From Daejeonella sp. (GTDB lineage: Bacteria > Bacteroidota > Bacteroidia > Sphingobacteriales > Sphingobacteriaceae), in assembly GCF_030695525.1 (NCBI RefSeq), contig NZ_JAUYSS010000046.1, forward strand, positions 1-64,000: DNA of 64,000 bases, in the 5' to 3' direction. Below the pieces are notes generated by a model, which made no database searches, was not told where the DNA came from, and worked only from the letters and a program-made list of their open reading frames with translations. The position numbers were made by a program, and so were the translations under genes. Below, in pieces: positions 1 to 9,000 of the stretch (its first letter is position 1; each line of letters begins with the position of its first letter).

Positions 1-225
1 GGAACAGCGGATGAAAGCTGGAAATTTAAGAAGAGCTTTTCCTGATATTTTTTCTTGCCTTGCATGAACTAATTTCCACAAAATCAACTTTCTTTAAAAA
101 TTATAGTTATCAACCATTGTGAGTTGTGCAACAGCCACCTGAAGAAAAAGGACTAGGCCTCCGCGGCCATGTGCGGGATAAACTAAGCTATTTCAGGACG
201 AGGCACAAGGGAATAATTTAGAAAC

Positions 226-246
226 GAGTCTGAAGACTCTTTTTTA
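226..246 (+). terminator. Weak terminator-like hairpin
   Basis: GAGTCTGAAGACTC is a perfect 14-base palindrome followed directly by seven T residues. Because the centre is tight, the usable stem is only 4-5 bp, so this may be a weak terminator for a gene entering from the left edge. Confidence 0.35.
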
Positions 247-301
247 TTGACTAATCCGTAGATCCGCTGCGCTGAACGCTACGGACAGGGGTGTTAGAAT
301 T

Positions 302-386
302 TTGTCTGAACTATGATTTTTTTGATTAGCTTGATTGTCATGATTCATAATAATCAAATATATCATCTGAATCATGGTTCAGACAA
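302..386. repeat. Inverted repeat with 16-base arms
   Basis: Arms at 302-317 (TTGTCTGAACTATGAT) and 371-386 (ATCATGGTTCAGACAA) are complementary at 15 of 16 positions and enclose an AT-rich loop that itself contains GATTA/TAATC-like pairs. Hairpins with a GTCTGAAC outer arm recur in intergenic DNA of Sphingobacteriales genomes; that comparison is from memory and was not searched. Confidence 0.6.
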
Positions 387-563
387 TAGCGTAGGCGGGG
401 CTCTTTATCATTCGATAATCCGGAGGCGCTGCTCTGAAACTTTACAACAGCTAAATACTGTATACCGGACAATCAATTATGGTAACCGATGGAAACCTTA
501 CGGACAGAAGATTAATTGTGGTACCTCCTAAATTTAACCCGATATTAAGTAATCATCTCCCCC

Positions 564-2909
564 TTACTTCACCACAATCTGATCAGTATAAATAGAAAGC
601 GGTTGCCCAGAACGGATATGCCAGGATGGAGTTTTAAGTAAACTTTCTGCATGGACTTTAATGTAACGGGCTCTCGTGTCTGCTGTTAGTTCTGCCAGAA
701 AGGGCAGGTATGAGATTTTAATGATTCCCGGGTTTTCAAGCGGGTTGGGATTGTGAGGGTTGCTGATTGTGATGTCTTCGCTGTATTCTTTACCATCCGA
801 AGAAAGGGAATAGATTACATGTTTTGGTAGAGCAAACAAATGCCAGTCGGGTTGTGCCTGCGGGTTCAGGAAATCCATGTTTACAGAATTTACAGGCATG
901 ACTTCTCCCAGATCAAGAATAAAACCCATGTGTTCGGCGGTACAATAAACCCAGTTCTGATCGGCTTCCTGCCAGGATTCATAAGAGGCAAAAATGCCAT
1001 CTGTCAGGCTCTCTAAAGCTTTTGATTTAGGGTTCGCTTTGCTGACAGGGATGATCTTTTTCCGGAATGATATAGCAGTGCTGATTCCTTCCATATTGTT
1101 GAATACCCGCATGTAGGATGTACGATAATGTTCAGGTGTTCCGCTTCTTTCCCGCACCAGTTTGACTTTATTCAGGGTACAGCCATCCGCAAAATTATTG
1201 ACCAGGTTTTTAAATTCAGGTTTAGGTAAAACCCGCTCATTGCTGTCTTTTCGGAACATGCTTCGCTCTGTATTGATTTCTGTCCGGCCAATCTGTATTT
1301 CGGCATACATGAGGGGGAGGCGGGCAGTTTTGACGCGCTTTAATAATTCAGGGGTTGAAGCTACGGCATTTTCAGCTTTGTCGAAAAGCTGCTTGTATTG
1401 CTGCATCATTGCTGCCGACAAATAGGTATTTTTAGCGTGGATAGGATCTCCGAAAATACTCAGCACCATGCCGCTTTTTACGAGTGATTCCTGCATGCTT
1501 TCAATATACTGCCGGATAAAGGGAGCTGCCGCTTCGAAATATCCGTTGAGGAATTCATTGATAATGGCTTTATCATCAGCATCCGGATCCCACATTAATT
1601 TGCTGATCAGGTAGGAGCGGAGCAGGGCCATTTCGGCTGCTGCTTCGTTGTTTGCCTGCATGAACAAAGCATTCACGCGATTATCTGTGTAGAATTTAAT
1701 ATTGGGTTTTAAGGTGTGCAGATTTGGGAAAGGGGAAATATAATTGGTGAACTGTATATTATAATCCCATATGATGATATCTTTTGAGAGTGCACCCCAA
1801 TCTTTCAGGTCCTGGGAAAAAGCAGGGTCTGTGACATAAACCGGAGCCTGTCTTGAACTTTCAATATTGCAAAGCATAATATTCACATTGGGCTCAATTT
1901 CGATATTTTTTGGAGCCTTGCGCGAATACCAGTATGCCAGGGTTGAAATGATCTTATCAGGAATTTCGCGTGCGACCTGATTTACAAAATAAATAATCGA
2001 ACCACTTGGAACATTGCCGTATTTCTCATTCAATGCTTTACAGCCAGCACATTGGCAATACCTGTCATTATCGTCCTGGCTAACCGACCAATAACTGGCA
2101 GTCGGCTTTTCCTTAATTTTGTTTTTAAGACTGGCAACAAGAAGTCTTAACACTTCTGGATTCGACAAACATAACTGGGTTCCCGGCCGTCTTACACCAT
2201 CGATCAATGAATAATATTCGGGATGGGTTTTGGCATATTCCTGTTGCGGGACCAGCGTATTGAAGGTATGTACGAATAATCCCCAGTCATCCCTCGACGA
2301 AAGTTTATGCCAGTCTGAATACTCCTGATCAGCCATCTGGCTGTATGAGGTAGTTCTGTATTTGATTTTCGGCTCCACAAGCTTTTCAGCCCGGGGCGGA
2401 TGGAAAGTCTTAGCTTTTGGACTAGTCGCAATCTCCGGTGAATATTTCCTGAAACCCAATCCCTCAAGCAGATCAAAAACTCCAAAAAGTAAACCTCTTT
2501 TCGCACCACCGGCTATGATAATATTGTTTCCTTCCACTTTGCGGATAAAACCGGCTTCAGGTAGTTGGGTAAAATTGATTTGTCCGGCTTTCGCATACTC
2601 TGTTTCACCAAGGTAAATACCGTTCTTAACTACTGATTTCCCTTCTTCTGAAACGGGAACCGTCTTAACCGATAATTTCGATAAATACTTCTGCAAAGCC
2701 AGAGCCGCTTCCTTTTCAATTGCGTTCGCCTGGGCCGGAATAATGATCTGGTAATCTAAGATCCCATCCCCGGTCATTTGCCTGCCCAATAGACTATCCT
2801 TCAATTCAGCACTCAACATATCCGGCAGAAAAGTTAGCCCCGCTGCAACTATACCGGTGTTCTTTAAAAAACTTAACCTTGATAAATTTTTAACTTTATC
2901 GCTTCCCAT
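564..2909 (-). CDS. DUF4838 domain secreted protein, glycoside-hydrolase-like
   Basis: The 781-residue protein begins with a Tat/Sec-like leader (about residues 10-35, hydrophobic stretch after SRLSFLKN). A GH67 alpha-glucuronidase N-terminal-like region follows (about 50-160). A DUF4838 core (about 190-480) shows the conserved YWSVSQDDND patch and a CQCAGC cysteine cluster. The last 160 residues resemble a discoidin (F5/8 type C) carbohydrate-binding fold, with LTDGIFASYESW and a DLGEV segment. The family is known from Bacteroidota polysaccharide loci and is thought to act on complex glycans outside the cytoplasm; the substrate cannot be read from sequence. It stands alone, with repeats on its upstream side. 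Family assignment is good; catalytic activity is inferred. Confidence 0.8.
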   Translation of the reverse strand: MGSDKVKNLSRLSFLKNTGIVAAGLTFLPDMLSAELKDSLLGRQMTGDGILDYQIIIPAQANAIEKEAALALQKYLSKLSVKTVPVSEEGKSVVKNGIYLGETEYAKAGQINFTQLPEAGFIRKVEGNNIIIAGGAKRGLLFGVFDLLEGLGFRKYSPEIATSPKAKTFHPPRAEKLVEPKIKYRTTSYSQMADQEYSDWHKLSSRDDWGLFVHTFNTLVPQQEYAKTHPEYYSLIDGVRRPGTQLCLSNPEVLRLLVASLKNKIKEKPTASYWSVSQDDNDRYCQCAGCKALNEKYGNVPSGSIIYFVNQVAREIPDKIISTLAYWYSRKAPKNIEIEPNVNIMLCNIESSRQAPVYVTDPAFSQDLKDWGALSKDIIIWDYNIQFTNYISPFPNLHTLKPNIKFYTDNRVNALFMQANNEAAAEMALLRSYLISKLMWDPDADDKAIINEFLNGYFEAAAPFIRQYIESMQESLVKSGMVLSIFGDPIHAKNTYLSAAMMQQYKQLFDKAENAVASTPELLKRVKTARLPLMYAEIQIGRTEINTERSMFRKDSNERVLPKPEFKNLVNNFADGCTLNKVKLVRERSGTPEHYRTSYMRVFNNMEGISTAISFRKKIIPVSKANPKSKALESLTDGIFASYESWQEADQNWVYCTAEHMGFILDLGEVMPVNSVNMDFLNPQAQPDWHLFALPKHVIYSLSSDGKEYSEDITISNPHNPNPLENPGIIKISYLPFLAELTADTRARYIKVHAESLLKTPSWHIRSGQPLSIYTDQIVVK

Positions 2910-2920
2910 GTATATAATTT

Positions 2921-2959
2921 AGTTGTCAGTTGTCAGTTGTCAGTTGCCTGTTGTCAGTA
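2921..2959. repeat. Tandem heptamer AGTTGTC repeat
   Basis: About five imperfect copies of the heptamer AGTTGTC lie just upstream of the DUF4838 gene start. It looks like a slippage-prone microsatellite. A similar ACAACAG unit (its complement) recurs at 29986-30009, at the 5' end of a Crp-family gene. Confidence 0.6.
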
Positions 2960-3047
2960 ATTAGTTGGTTCATTTCAAACACTTAGCTATTTCCCTACCA
3001 ACTCTCCACTCTCAATTCAATTTCTAAGTTCCCTAAGCGTCGGCCTT

Positions 3048-3061
3048 GCCTGCCGGCAGGC
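3048..3061. repeat. Perfect 14-base palindrome GCCTGCCGGCAGGC
   Basis: This GC-rich self-complementary sequence stands out in AT-rich intergenic DNA. The same kind of GC palindrome is commonly scattered through intergenic regions in this order (from memory). A related GC hairpin, GCCCG/CGGGC, lies inside the composite repeat at 15295-15481. Confidence 0.6.
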
Positions 3062-3093
3062 AGGGATGACATACCGCTGAGTAATATTATCTG

Positions 3094-3153
3094 TACTCAA
3101 TACCCAATACTCAATACCCATTACTCAATACTCAATACCCATTACTCAATACT
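3094..3153. repeat. Tandem repeat of TACTCAATACCCAT-type units
   Basis: Alternating copies of TACTCAATACCC and ATTACTCAA form a short tandem array. The array runs into the stop codon region of the neighbouring lipoprotein gene (stop at 3142-3144), so the 3' end of that gene is set within repeat DNA. Units are too short and unspaced for CRISPR. Confidence 0.65.
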
Positions 3154-3669
3154 CCCTAACTCAATCTTGAATTCCGGATTATCAAACACATTCTTTGAAA
3201 ACTTATAATTACTGTAATTGTCTATGTCAATAAATCCCTCTTTTTCAATAAAATTTCCACTGATTTTTACATGATCACCCGTTTTAAATCCCTGAATCAT
3301 CTCCTTTTTGCTATTATCAAGAATACAGTTAAAAATAATTGATTTCTGGGCGGATTTATTTGAAGGATCCAGAATAATACTGAAATTAATTTCAATAGAA
3401 GCCGGTTTTTCGATAATCTCAACTACTGTTGCCTGCCAGAAATCAAATTTTAGTGACAGACTGTCTTTGATATAGGCTTTTGTAGAAATTACCCCATTGT
3501 CGAGCAGAATACTCCGATTGGCTTTATCCTGTTCTGAGACATTTACAGCATCCCGGATTGATTTTACGTAATTCACAAATCTGACCTGATCATCCGGTCC
3601 TTGTAATTCGGCATTTTGTCCGCAGGAAGCTAAAAGGAACAAAATGCCTGCAATAATTAAATTTTTCAT
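3142..3669 (-). CDS. Putative lipoprotein with OB-fold-like domain
   Basis: The 175-residue protein has a clear lipoprotein signal: MKNLIIAGILFLLASC gives a lipobox ending at Cys16. The rest is a beta-rich domain; the pattern around KTGDHVKISGNFI resembles tRNA_anti-like OB folds found in Bacteroidota lipoproteins. No enzymatic motif is visible. It is the last of three minus-strand genes (RidA-like, small membrane protein, this one) with gaps of about 40-60 bases, so co-transcription is possible. Function unknown; the OB-fold call is an inference from pattern only. Confidence 0.6.
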   Translation of the reverse strand: MKNLIIAGILFLLASCGQNAELQGPDDQVRFVNYVKSIRDAVNVSEQDKANRSILLDNGVISTKAYIKDSLSLKFDFWQATVVEIIEKPASIEINFSIILDPSNKSAQKSIIFNCILDNSKKEMIQGFKTGDHVKISGNFIEKEGFIDIDNYSNYKFSKNVFDNPEFKIELGSIE

Positions 3670-3727
3670 GTTCTTTTAATTGTTCAATTCCTAAACAAGC
3701 TATTTATCAGGTCTATATCAGGTTAAA

Positions 3728-3982
3728 CTAAATGTAGCCAATGGCTCTCAAAATTCCAATAATCCCAACAAGAATCCAGAACACATTTAACAGGGTGTAG
3801 GCTCGGTCTTTTTTAAGAATAGCACACCAGGAAAGCAGAATGGCATCCAAGGTATTGAAAACCCATACAAAAAGGAATGGGCTATCGGGACCTAGCCAGC
3901 TAACGAGGGTAAAGCTGAAAATTCGCATGATGACCCCGATCATTTCAAAGGCCTTTATATTTTGCAGAATAAACTGATTCAT
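3728..3982 (-). CDS. Small integral membrane protein
   Basis: The 84-residue protein appears to have two to three hydrophobic segments (about residues 15-35, 38-55 and 62-82), with a charged KKDRA turn between the last two. It is not recognised as a named family. It sits 43 bases downstream of the RidA-like gene on the same strand. The N-terminus, with an early Gln/Asn/Lys stretch, suggests no cleaved signal peptide. Likely inner-membrane location; role unknown. Confidence 0.5.
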   Translation of the reverse strand: MNQFILQNIKAFEMIGVIMRIFSFTLVSWLGPDSPFLFVWVFNTLDAILLSWCAILKKDRAYTLLNVFWILVGIIGILRAIGYI

Positions 3983-4025
3983 AGAGCCCCGAGACTTAGT
4001 GTTTGTTCTGTATAGGATGCGGACA

Positions 4026-4487
4026 CTATTTCGATTTTAAAGTGAACGAACTGGTTATTGAAATGCAGGAATTTCTTGAAAGTGAATGCACCCCGATTAT
4101 TGTGCGGGTATGTTTTCCGGCCTCTCCGAGTACCTCATTAAAGAGATCAGAAGCTCCGTTGGCAACTGCCGGACCATCATTCCAGTTTTCCGTATTTTGA
4201 AAATAAATATCCAGATGATTAAGGCCTTCAACATTTTCAAATCCAATGAATTTTTGGATCTGTCCGATGATATTCCTTGCACAGATGCCCGCAGCTTCAT
4301 AACCCTGTTCTGTGCTGATCTGATCACCCAAACGGCCGGCATGTTGAAGCTGACCATTCTTTATCGGAAACTGAATTGCAACATAAGCAATATTGCCGCG
4401 GTTATTGACTGCGGTATAAGAACCGCCCGGTTTTGGTAAATTTTCAAGATCTATCTTTAGTAAATTGACATTTTGTAGGATATCCAT
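4026..4487 (-). CDS. RidA/YjgF family protein
   Basis: The 153-residue protein has the YjgF/YER057c/UK114 layout: N-terminal GNIAYVAIQFPIKNGQ strand, a helix with AGICARNIIGQIQKF, and HLDIYFQNTENW in the centre. RidA proteins deaminate reactive enamine/imine intermediates, using an Arg near the C-terminus. Here that region reads AGKHTRTIIGVHSLSRN, so an Arg is present in the expected strand. The chain is slightly longer than the usual 125-130 residues. It is cytoplasmic, with no signal. The upstream neighbour (acylase) is closed off by a strong terminator, so this gene should have its own promoter in 4488-4552. Confidence 0.75.
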   Translation of the reverse strand: MDILQNVNLLKIDLENLPKPGGSYTAVNNRGNIAYVAIQFPIKNGQLQHAGRLGDQISTEQGYEAAGICARNIIGQIQKFIGFENVEGLNHLDIYFQNTENWNDGPAVANGASDLFNEVLGEAGKHTRTIIGVHSLSRNSCISITSSFTLKSK

Positions 4488-4552
4488 AGGTTATTTAATT
4501 TTTCAGGACGCAAATTAAGCATATGGCAGTAAATGACATTAATTTCATGCAA

Positions 4553-4587
4553 AAAGGACAAGCTCAGGGTCTGAGAGCTTGTCCTTT
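4553..4587 (-). terminator. Strong intrinsic terminator for the acylase gene
   Basis: The arms AAAGGACAAGCTC (4553-4565) and GAGCTTGTCCTTT (4575-4587) are a perfect 13-bp inverted repeat. In the minus direction it follows the acylase stop by about 20 bases and ends in a T-rich tract (complement of AAAAAGG). Confidence 0.85.
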
Positions 4588-4606
4588 GAAGCTGGTCTAG
4601 AGTGGA

Positions 4607-7045
4607 TTATTCAGGCTTCAGCAGTGTCTTACTTACGCTTACCTGCTCAATCTTATCTCTGGAATAATAGATCGGGAAATGCTGATCTTTGGTCCATGGC
4701 TCAAAAAGGTTTCTGTAAAAGGGACTCGCAGGATCACCCGATTGCCCCGGGCCATTGGTCGCAACTGCGGCATCCCAATCGCCGGTATTGACAATAATCC
4801 GGAAAGATGCGCCTGCACTCTGGCGTAAATTTCCGCTGGTTGAACCCGGAGTATCCCCGTAACCGCCGCGGGGCAGGGGGCCGAGGTCTAAGCCGGCTTT
4901 TATACTGTCCTTTACGAGATGCCCCAATGCATGAGCCATATAGCTGTGTTTATATTTTTCCTGTCCGTACTGCCATTTGCTCTTGTCGGGGCCCAGCTTT
5001 TCTTCAAGGTCTTTTAATCCGGCGCTAAAGGTTTCAGCTAAAAAGCGATCGCGGCCGGCAATAGGATCTGAACCGAATTTTTTATCCGGACTCATGATCC
5101 AGTCGATTATTTTCTTGGTCTGCAGACTGATCAGACCTTTGACTGATTCCGGAATAAATCGTTCGCTTGCTTTTGATTTGATTTGATTCTCCCAGGAAAC
5201 ATAGATTGCAGCTTCAATGGAGTTCGGATTGAGTTTAAAATCCCAGCCCTTGAGTTGTTCTCTGGCATCTGCCTCTTTTCCGGTTAAGGATAAATTATTC
5301 AGCAGGGGAGTGATTGTTCTGGCCGGGATAGACAGATAATCAACCTGCAGGGCTTTCATATCATCCATTGTTAATTTTTTATCCGTGCCTAAGACCTCAT
5401 TAATGCGGTTTCCGCGGTAGGGATCTGCCCAGGCGAATCCCGTTGCATCCCAGCGATTGAAATTCTCAGGGGTCAGATTCTGGTTAGCGGTTGCAAAAAA
5501 GCCTTTTTCCGGATTAAAGGTATTCGGACGTTCCTTAATTGGCAAACGGCCTTCCCATTCATATCGACCATCTCCCGGGACAGGAACCAGGCCGCTAGAT
5601 TTTTGTCTAATTGGCTGATAACCAACAACCTGCCAGCCAATATTTCCTTGTTTATCAGCCCAAACCATATTCAGACTTGGAATGTGACTGTAAGAGCAGG
5701 CTTCACGGAATTCTTCCCAGGTTTTGGCCTGATCCATTCTCAAAGATGCCAGATAAGGCGCTGCACCCGGTTCCAGCCATCCGCAGCGAACTGCATAGGC
5801 CTTTTTATTCAGACTGTCGACATAGCTTACCGGGCCATGACGGGTATAAAGCAAATCAACTGGTTTATCAGACTTCCCTTTTACTTTAATTGTTTCCTGA
5901 ATGACTTTCATATCCTCCCATTTCCCCTGGTATTGGTATTGGCGGAGATTTTTGGGATTGAGCTCATAAACATACAGATCCTCACTATCGGTGCCGAAAA
6001 TGGTTAAACCCCATGCAACGTATTCATTATGACCTATTGAGATACCTGGAATTTCCGGCTCTCCGCCACCCACTACATTCCATCCCGGTGCAACCAGGTG
6101 ACTCATGTAACGAAGTGATGGAACAGAAATCGTACGATGTGGATCATTGGCCATGAAAGCAGCTCCATCTGCCATTTTATTGGCTCCCACTACCCAGTTA
6201 TTACTGCCAATCGAAAGTTTATCTTCTTTTGATTCATCAGCAGGTAGCATATCCAGACTGGCGGTCAGTTTCTTATCTCCGCGATACTCCGCCTGAACAT
6301 CTTCCGGTTCAAATTTTACGGTCGCCCGAAAAGCATCATACAATTCCAGGATATCATCAAATAATAATTCCTTATTGATCGCAGGATCAAGATCTATATC
6401 AGGATCCTGTGGATGAAATGACGAAAGCTCCTTCACTTTTTCAGATCCCAGCCGGGCTACGGCACGGCCAGTCTTTAATTCTACTCCAATATTTCCCAAT
6501 AAACCCTGATGCCTGGATATCACTACTTCAGGTGTCCATTTGCCGGGTTTTATGTTTAAGAGTTTGAATTCTATGGGCAGTTTTTCGGGTGTTTTAAGGA
6601 TTTCTTCAATGTAGGCATTCACGCCCTCGCTATAGGCAGTAATGATCTCTTCACCATCCTGATGATAATGATTCATTTCCTGTTTCATATCCCCTCTGAA
6701 TTTAAATAGACGGGAACCAATATCCCGTTTGATTTCCCTTTCGCCAAGAATCTCTGCGACGGTCCCGGTAGCCTGTCTTCTCCAAATTTCGAATTGAAAC
6801 AGACGGTCTTTGGCTGCGGCATAGCCTTGGGCAAAGAACAGATCATGCTGATTTTTTGCATAAATATGATTCACTCCCCACTCATCCCGGATAATTTCAA
6901 CAGGTTCTTTCAGGCCTTTAACAGATAAATTATCAAAGCCTGATTTGCCGCAGGAAATAAGAAAAGTTCCCAGGAGAATGATTAGTGTAAACCTCAGCGA
7001 TTTTTGGTTAAACTGTTTGAATGAAATTTGGGTATGAATTGCCAT
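4607..7045 (-). CDS. Penicillin acylase family lipoprotein (Ntn hydrolase)
   Basis: The 812-residue precursor has the penicillin amidase layout: alpha-chain region (about 45-275), linker, and a beta-chain starting at the autocatalytic Ser281 in the IGSNNWVVG motif, where cleavage exposes the nucleophile. ANDPHRTISVPS and the GHNEYVAWGLT segment are typical of the family's beta chain. The N-terminus ends in a lipobox (FLISC, Cys32), so the mature enzyme is probably membrane-anchored on the periplasmic side. Family members cleave beta-lactam side chains, acyl-homoserine lactones or cyclic peptides; the natural substrate cannot be assigned. A terminator follows directly at 4553-4587. Confidence 0.9.
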   Translation of the reverse strand: MAIHTQISFKQFNQKSLRFTLIILLGTFLISCGKSGFDNLSVKGLKEPVEIIRDEWGVNHIYAKNQHDLFFAQGYAAAKDRLFQFEIWRRQATGTVAEILGEREIKRDIGSRLFKFRGDMKQEMNHYHQDGEEIITAYSEGVNAYIEEILKTPEKLPIEFKLLNIKPGKWTPEVVISRHQGLLGNIGVELKTGRAVARLGSEKVKELSSFHPQDPDIDLDPAINKELLFDDILELYDAFRATVKFEPEDVQAEYRGDKKLTASLDMLPADESKEDKLSIGSNNWVVGANKMADGAAFMANDPHRTISVPSLRYMSHLVAPGWNVVGGGEPEIPGISIGHNEYVAWGLTIFGTDSEDLYVYELNPKNLRQYQYQGKWEDMKVIQETIKVKGKSDKPVDLLYTRHGPVSYVDSLNKKAYAVRCGWLEPGAAPYLASLRMDQAKTWEEFREACSYSHIPSLNMVWADKQGNIGWQVVGYQPIRQKSSGLVPVPGDGRYEWEGRLPIKERPNTFNPEKGFFATANQNLTPENFNRWDATGFAWADPYRGNRINEVLGTDKKLTMDDMKALQVDYLSIPARTITPLLNNLSLTGKEADAREQLKGWDFKLNPNSIEAAIYVSWENQIKSKASERFIPESVKGLISLQTKKIIDWIMSPDKKFGSDPIAGRDRFLAETFSAGLKDLEEKLGPDKSKWQYGQEKYKHSYMAHALGHLVKDSIKAGLDLGPLPRGGYGDTPGSTSGNLRQSAGASFRIIVNTGDWDAAVATNGPGQSGDPASPFYRNLFEPWTKDQHFPIYYSRDKIEQVSVSKTLLKPE

Positions 7046-7502
7046 AGATGTAAGTTTAGGTATGAATCAGATTTGCAATCTTTTTCTGAATATCAGTATT
7101 TTAGGGGATAGAAGCAAACCGATATAATCATAAATGATTTCAATAAGTAGAATGATGAGTTTTGGGGATGGGGGATTATTGATTTGTTTAGCAACCTTCC
7201 AGCCTATCATCCTGAACGCAGCGAGGAAGTTCGTGCTTATGAATCAATATTTGATCTAAAATCACTGAGTTCCCTCAACTGCTGAAGGGCAGCTTTCGGG
7301 ATTTGGCACCTTATTTCTTCTAAGGAGCCTTCCAGCCTGTCATCCTGAACGAAGAGAAGGAACTTAGCGCTCTTGAAAAAAATTTGTCCTTAAAGAAAGT
7401 TCAACAAACATTTCCTCTTTCTTTTTATTAATTTGTTCTCTGAACAAATCGTGTCTCCTCAAAATGGCTGGTGGAGATAGTTCTCTTTTCCAATCCTTTT
7501 TT
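7046..7502. other. Divergent intergenic region with two copies of a repeat
   Basis: This is the promoter region between the acylase (minus) and the sialidase family gene (plus). Two similar copies of CCTTCCAGCCTRTCATCCTG begin at 7195 and 7328, extend about 34 bases, and contain the CATCCTGAACG core of a widespread Sphingobacteriales intergenic repeat. No further gene is visible. Confidence 0.6.
7195..7363. repeat. Pair of direct repeats with CATCCTGAACG core
   Basis: Copy 1 spans about 7195-7228 and copy 2 about 7328-7363. The first 20 bases match at 19 positions; the copies then diverge (GCAGCGAGGAA versus GAAGAGAAGGAA). Confidence 0.7.
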
Positions 7503-8699
7503 ATGAAAAAATTAAGATTATTGACGGCATTTGTAATTTGTGTTTTTGCCCTGGGTTTCGTCAACAATAGCATAGCGAATTTTCAGGATCAGGCACTCAG
7601 GAAGGACAGCATCCCCGGAGTTCAGAAGATCAAGGACATCATGATTTATGAAGACCCTCAGTTCTATTCCTCATTTCCATCCATTGTAAACCGTCCTAAT
7701 GGAGAATTTTTCTTGGCTTTCAGACGTGCACCCGATCGAAAGGTATTTGGGGAAAGCCATACTAATCATGTTGATCCTAACAGTTACCTTGTTTCACTGA
7801 GGTCAAAAGATGGGGAGAACTGGACGAAAAATCCGGAACTGATTTATGCACACCCATTTGGCGGATCTCAGGATCCTTGTTTGCTTCAACTGCGAGACGG
7901 CACTTTATTGTGTACAAGTTATGGATGGGCCTTTGTCAGACCCGATGGCATGTCAAAGCTCAAAAAGCCTCATTTTCTGGCAGGAGGGGCTGTATTTTTA
8001 GGAGGTTATCTGCTACGTTCAAAAGATGGCGGAGAGAGCTGGGAGCATCCAATCTATCCACCTCATATTCAGCCTGAGATAAATATTAATCCGATGGGTG
8101 ATCCTGTCCCTGCTTACAACCGTGGTGCGCTGTATGAAGGCAAGAGCGGAAGAATTTTCTGGGCGGTGGCAGCAAGTCATGCCCCCGGTAAAACTTCTGT
8201 TCATCTGATTAATTCGGATGATAAGGGTCAGACCTGGAGCTATTCGGCTCCTGTGGCTGTTGACGATAAAATTTCTTTCAATGAGACCTCGGTTTATGAA
8301 ACTCCCAAAGGGGATATTCTCGCATTCCTCAGGACTGCAGGCTTTGAAGATCAGGCCTGCATAGCCCGTTCCACTGACGGTGGCAAAACTTTTAGCAAAT
8401 GGGAGGGAATGGGATTTCAAGGACATCCTTTAAATGCCCTCCGCCTTCCGGATAAACGGGTGCTGATTACCTATGGTTACCGGCATAAGCCTTTTGGCAT
8501 CCGTGCCCGGATTTTGAATGAAGAGTGTACTGACTTTAAAACAGCTCCTGAGATTATTCTGCGGGAGGATGCTGGGAGTGGGGATATTGGCTATACCTGG
8601 CCGGTTCAGTTGGATAAAAAGCGGGTTCTGGTAGTTTATTATTTCAATAAGGATAGCGGAACGAGGTCGATTCAGGGAACTATCATAAAAGTAGATTGA
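7503..8699 (+). CDS. Sialidase/BNR-repeat family exported protein
   Basis: The frame opens earlier at 7464, but the ATG at 7503 is preferred because it gives a standard signal peptide (MKKLRLLTAFVICVFALGFV) and 398 residues. BNR/Asp-box motifs are visible: SKDGENWTKN, SKDGGESWEH, SDDKGQTWSY and STDGGKTFSKW, marking a six-bladed sialidase-like propeller. SxDxGxTW boxes are structural and not proof of sialidase activity; related Bacteroidota proteins are exo-sialidases or other glycan-active enzymes. An FRRAP segment near the N-terminus may supply one of the arginine-triad residues. It is monocistronic, with a hairpin terminator at 8725-8755. Confidence 0.8.
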   Translation: MKKLRLLTAFVICVFALGFVNNSIANFQDQALRKDSIPGVQKIKDIMIYEDPQFYSSFPSIVNRPNGEFFLAFRRAPDRKVFGESHTNHVDPNSYLVSLRSKDGENWTKNPELIYAHPFGGSQDPCLLQLRDGTLLCTSYGWAFVRPDGMSKLKKPHFLAGGAVFLGGYLLRSKDGGESWEHPIYPPHIQPEININPMGDPVPAYNRGALYEGKSGRIFWAVAASHAPGKTSVHLINSDDKGQTWSYSAPVAVDDKISFNETSVYETPKGDILAFLRTAGFEDQACIARSTDGGKTFSKWEGMGFQGHPLNALRLPDKRVLITYGYRHKPFGIRARILNEECTDFKTAPEIILREDAGSGDIGYTWPVQLDKKRVLVVYYFNKDSGTRSIQGTIIKVD

Positions 8700-8724
8700 T
8701 TGTAAGCTTTCTTCTTATAGTAAA

Positions 8725-8755
8725 TGAGCCTGTCCCTCAATGCGGGACAGGTTCA
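8725..8755 (+). terminator. Hairpin terminator after sialidase family gene
   Basis: TGAGCCTGTCCC (8725-8736) pairs with GGGACAGGTTCA (8744-8755) over 12 bp including one G-U pair, with a 7-base loop. No long T-tract follows, so it may work in either direction or be part of a repeat. Confidence 0.6.
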
Positions 8756-9000
8756 TCAGAATTTTCAAATCATAAGTCCATTTTTAATTGGGACTGATTA
8801 GGTTTTTTTGTAATGGCTTTGGTTCTTAAACCCGATTGTAGCGGATACCGGCCTGTGTTTAAGGCTTGTGTAGTATGAGCGCAAAGCGGGGCTACCATTA
8901 AATATTGCAGAATAGCTGTTTTTCAATTAATAAAACCTTAGCAGCATAAAGGAAAAGCCTCTCTATATCTTACCCTTTAAGATTTAAAATCCAAATCAGA
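8756..9000. other. Convergent intergenic region, no gene
   Basis: Nothing coding is seen. A stretch at about 8830-8900 (CCCGATTGTAGCGG and AGCGCAAAGCGGGGCTACC) resembles a degraded intergenic repeat of the kind common in this order. Confidence 0.4.

Larger units (their letters stand above)
1..563. other. Intergenic region at window start, no supported gene
   Basis: No convincing complete gene is visible. Frame 1 on the plus strand is open from base 1 to a TGA at 43-45 and could be the last 14 codons of a gene lying to the left, but this is too short to judge. The remainder holds a weak terminator-like hairpin (226-246), a short hairpin with arms TCCGTAG at 255-261 and CTACGGA at 279-285, and a longer inverted repeat (302-386). 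An open frame at 313-531 begins inside that inverted repeat and has no recognisable protein features, so it is not called. Confidence 0.5.

Noticed and set aside
313-531. Open frame of 72 codons on the plus strand
   Set aside because: It begins inside the inverted repeat at 302-386, has no recognised motif and no promoter, and looks like chance coding through repeat DNA.
3094-3153. Tandem repeat considered as a CRISPR array
   Set aside because: Units are about 12-20 bases without unique spacers, and no cas genes are present.
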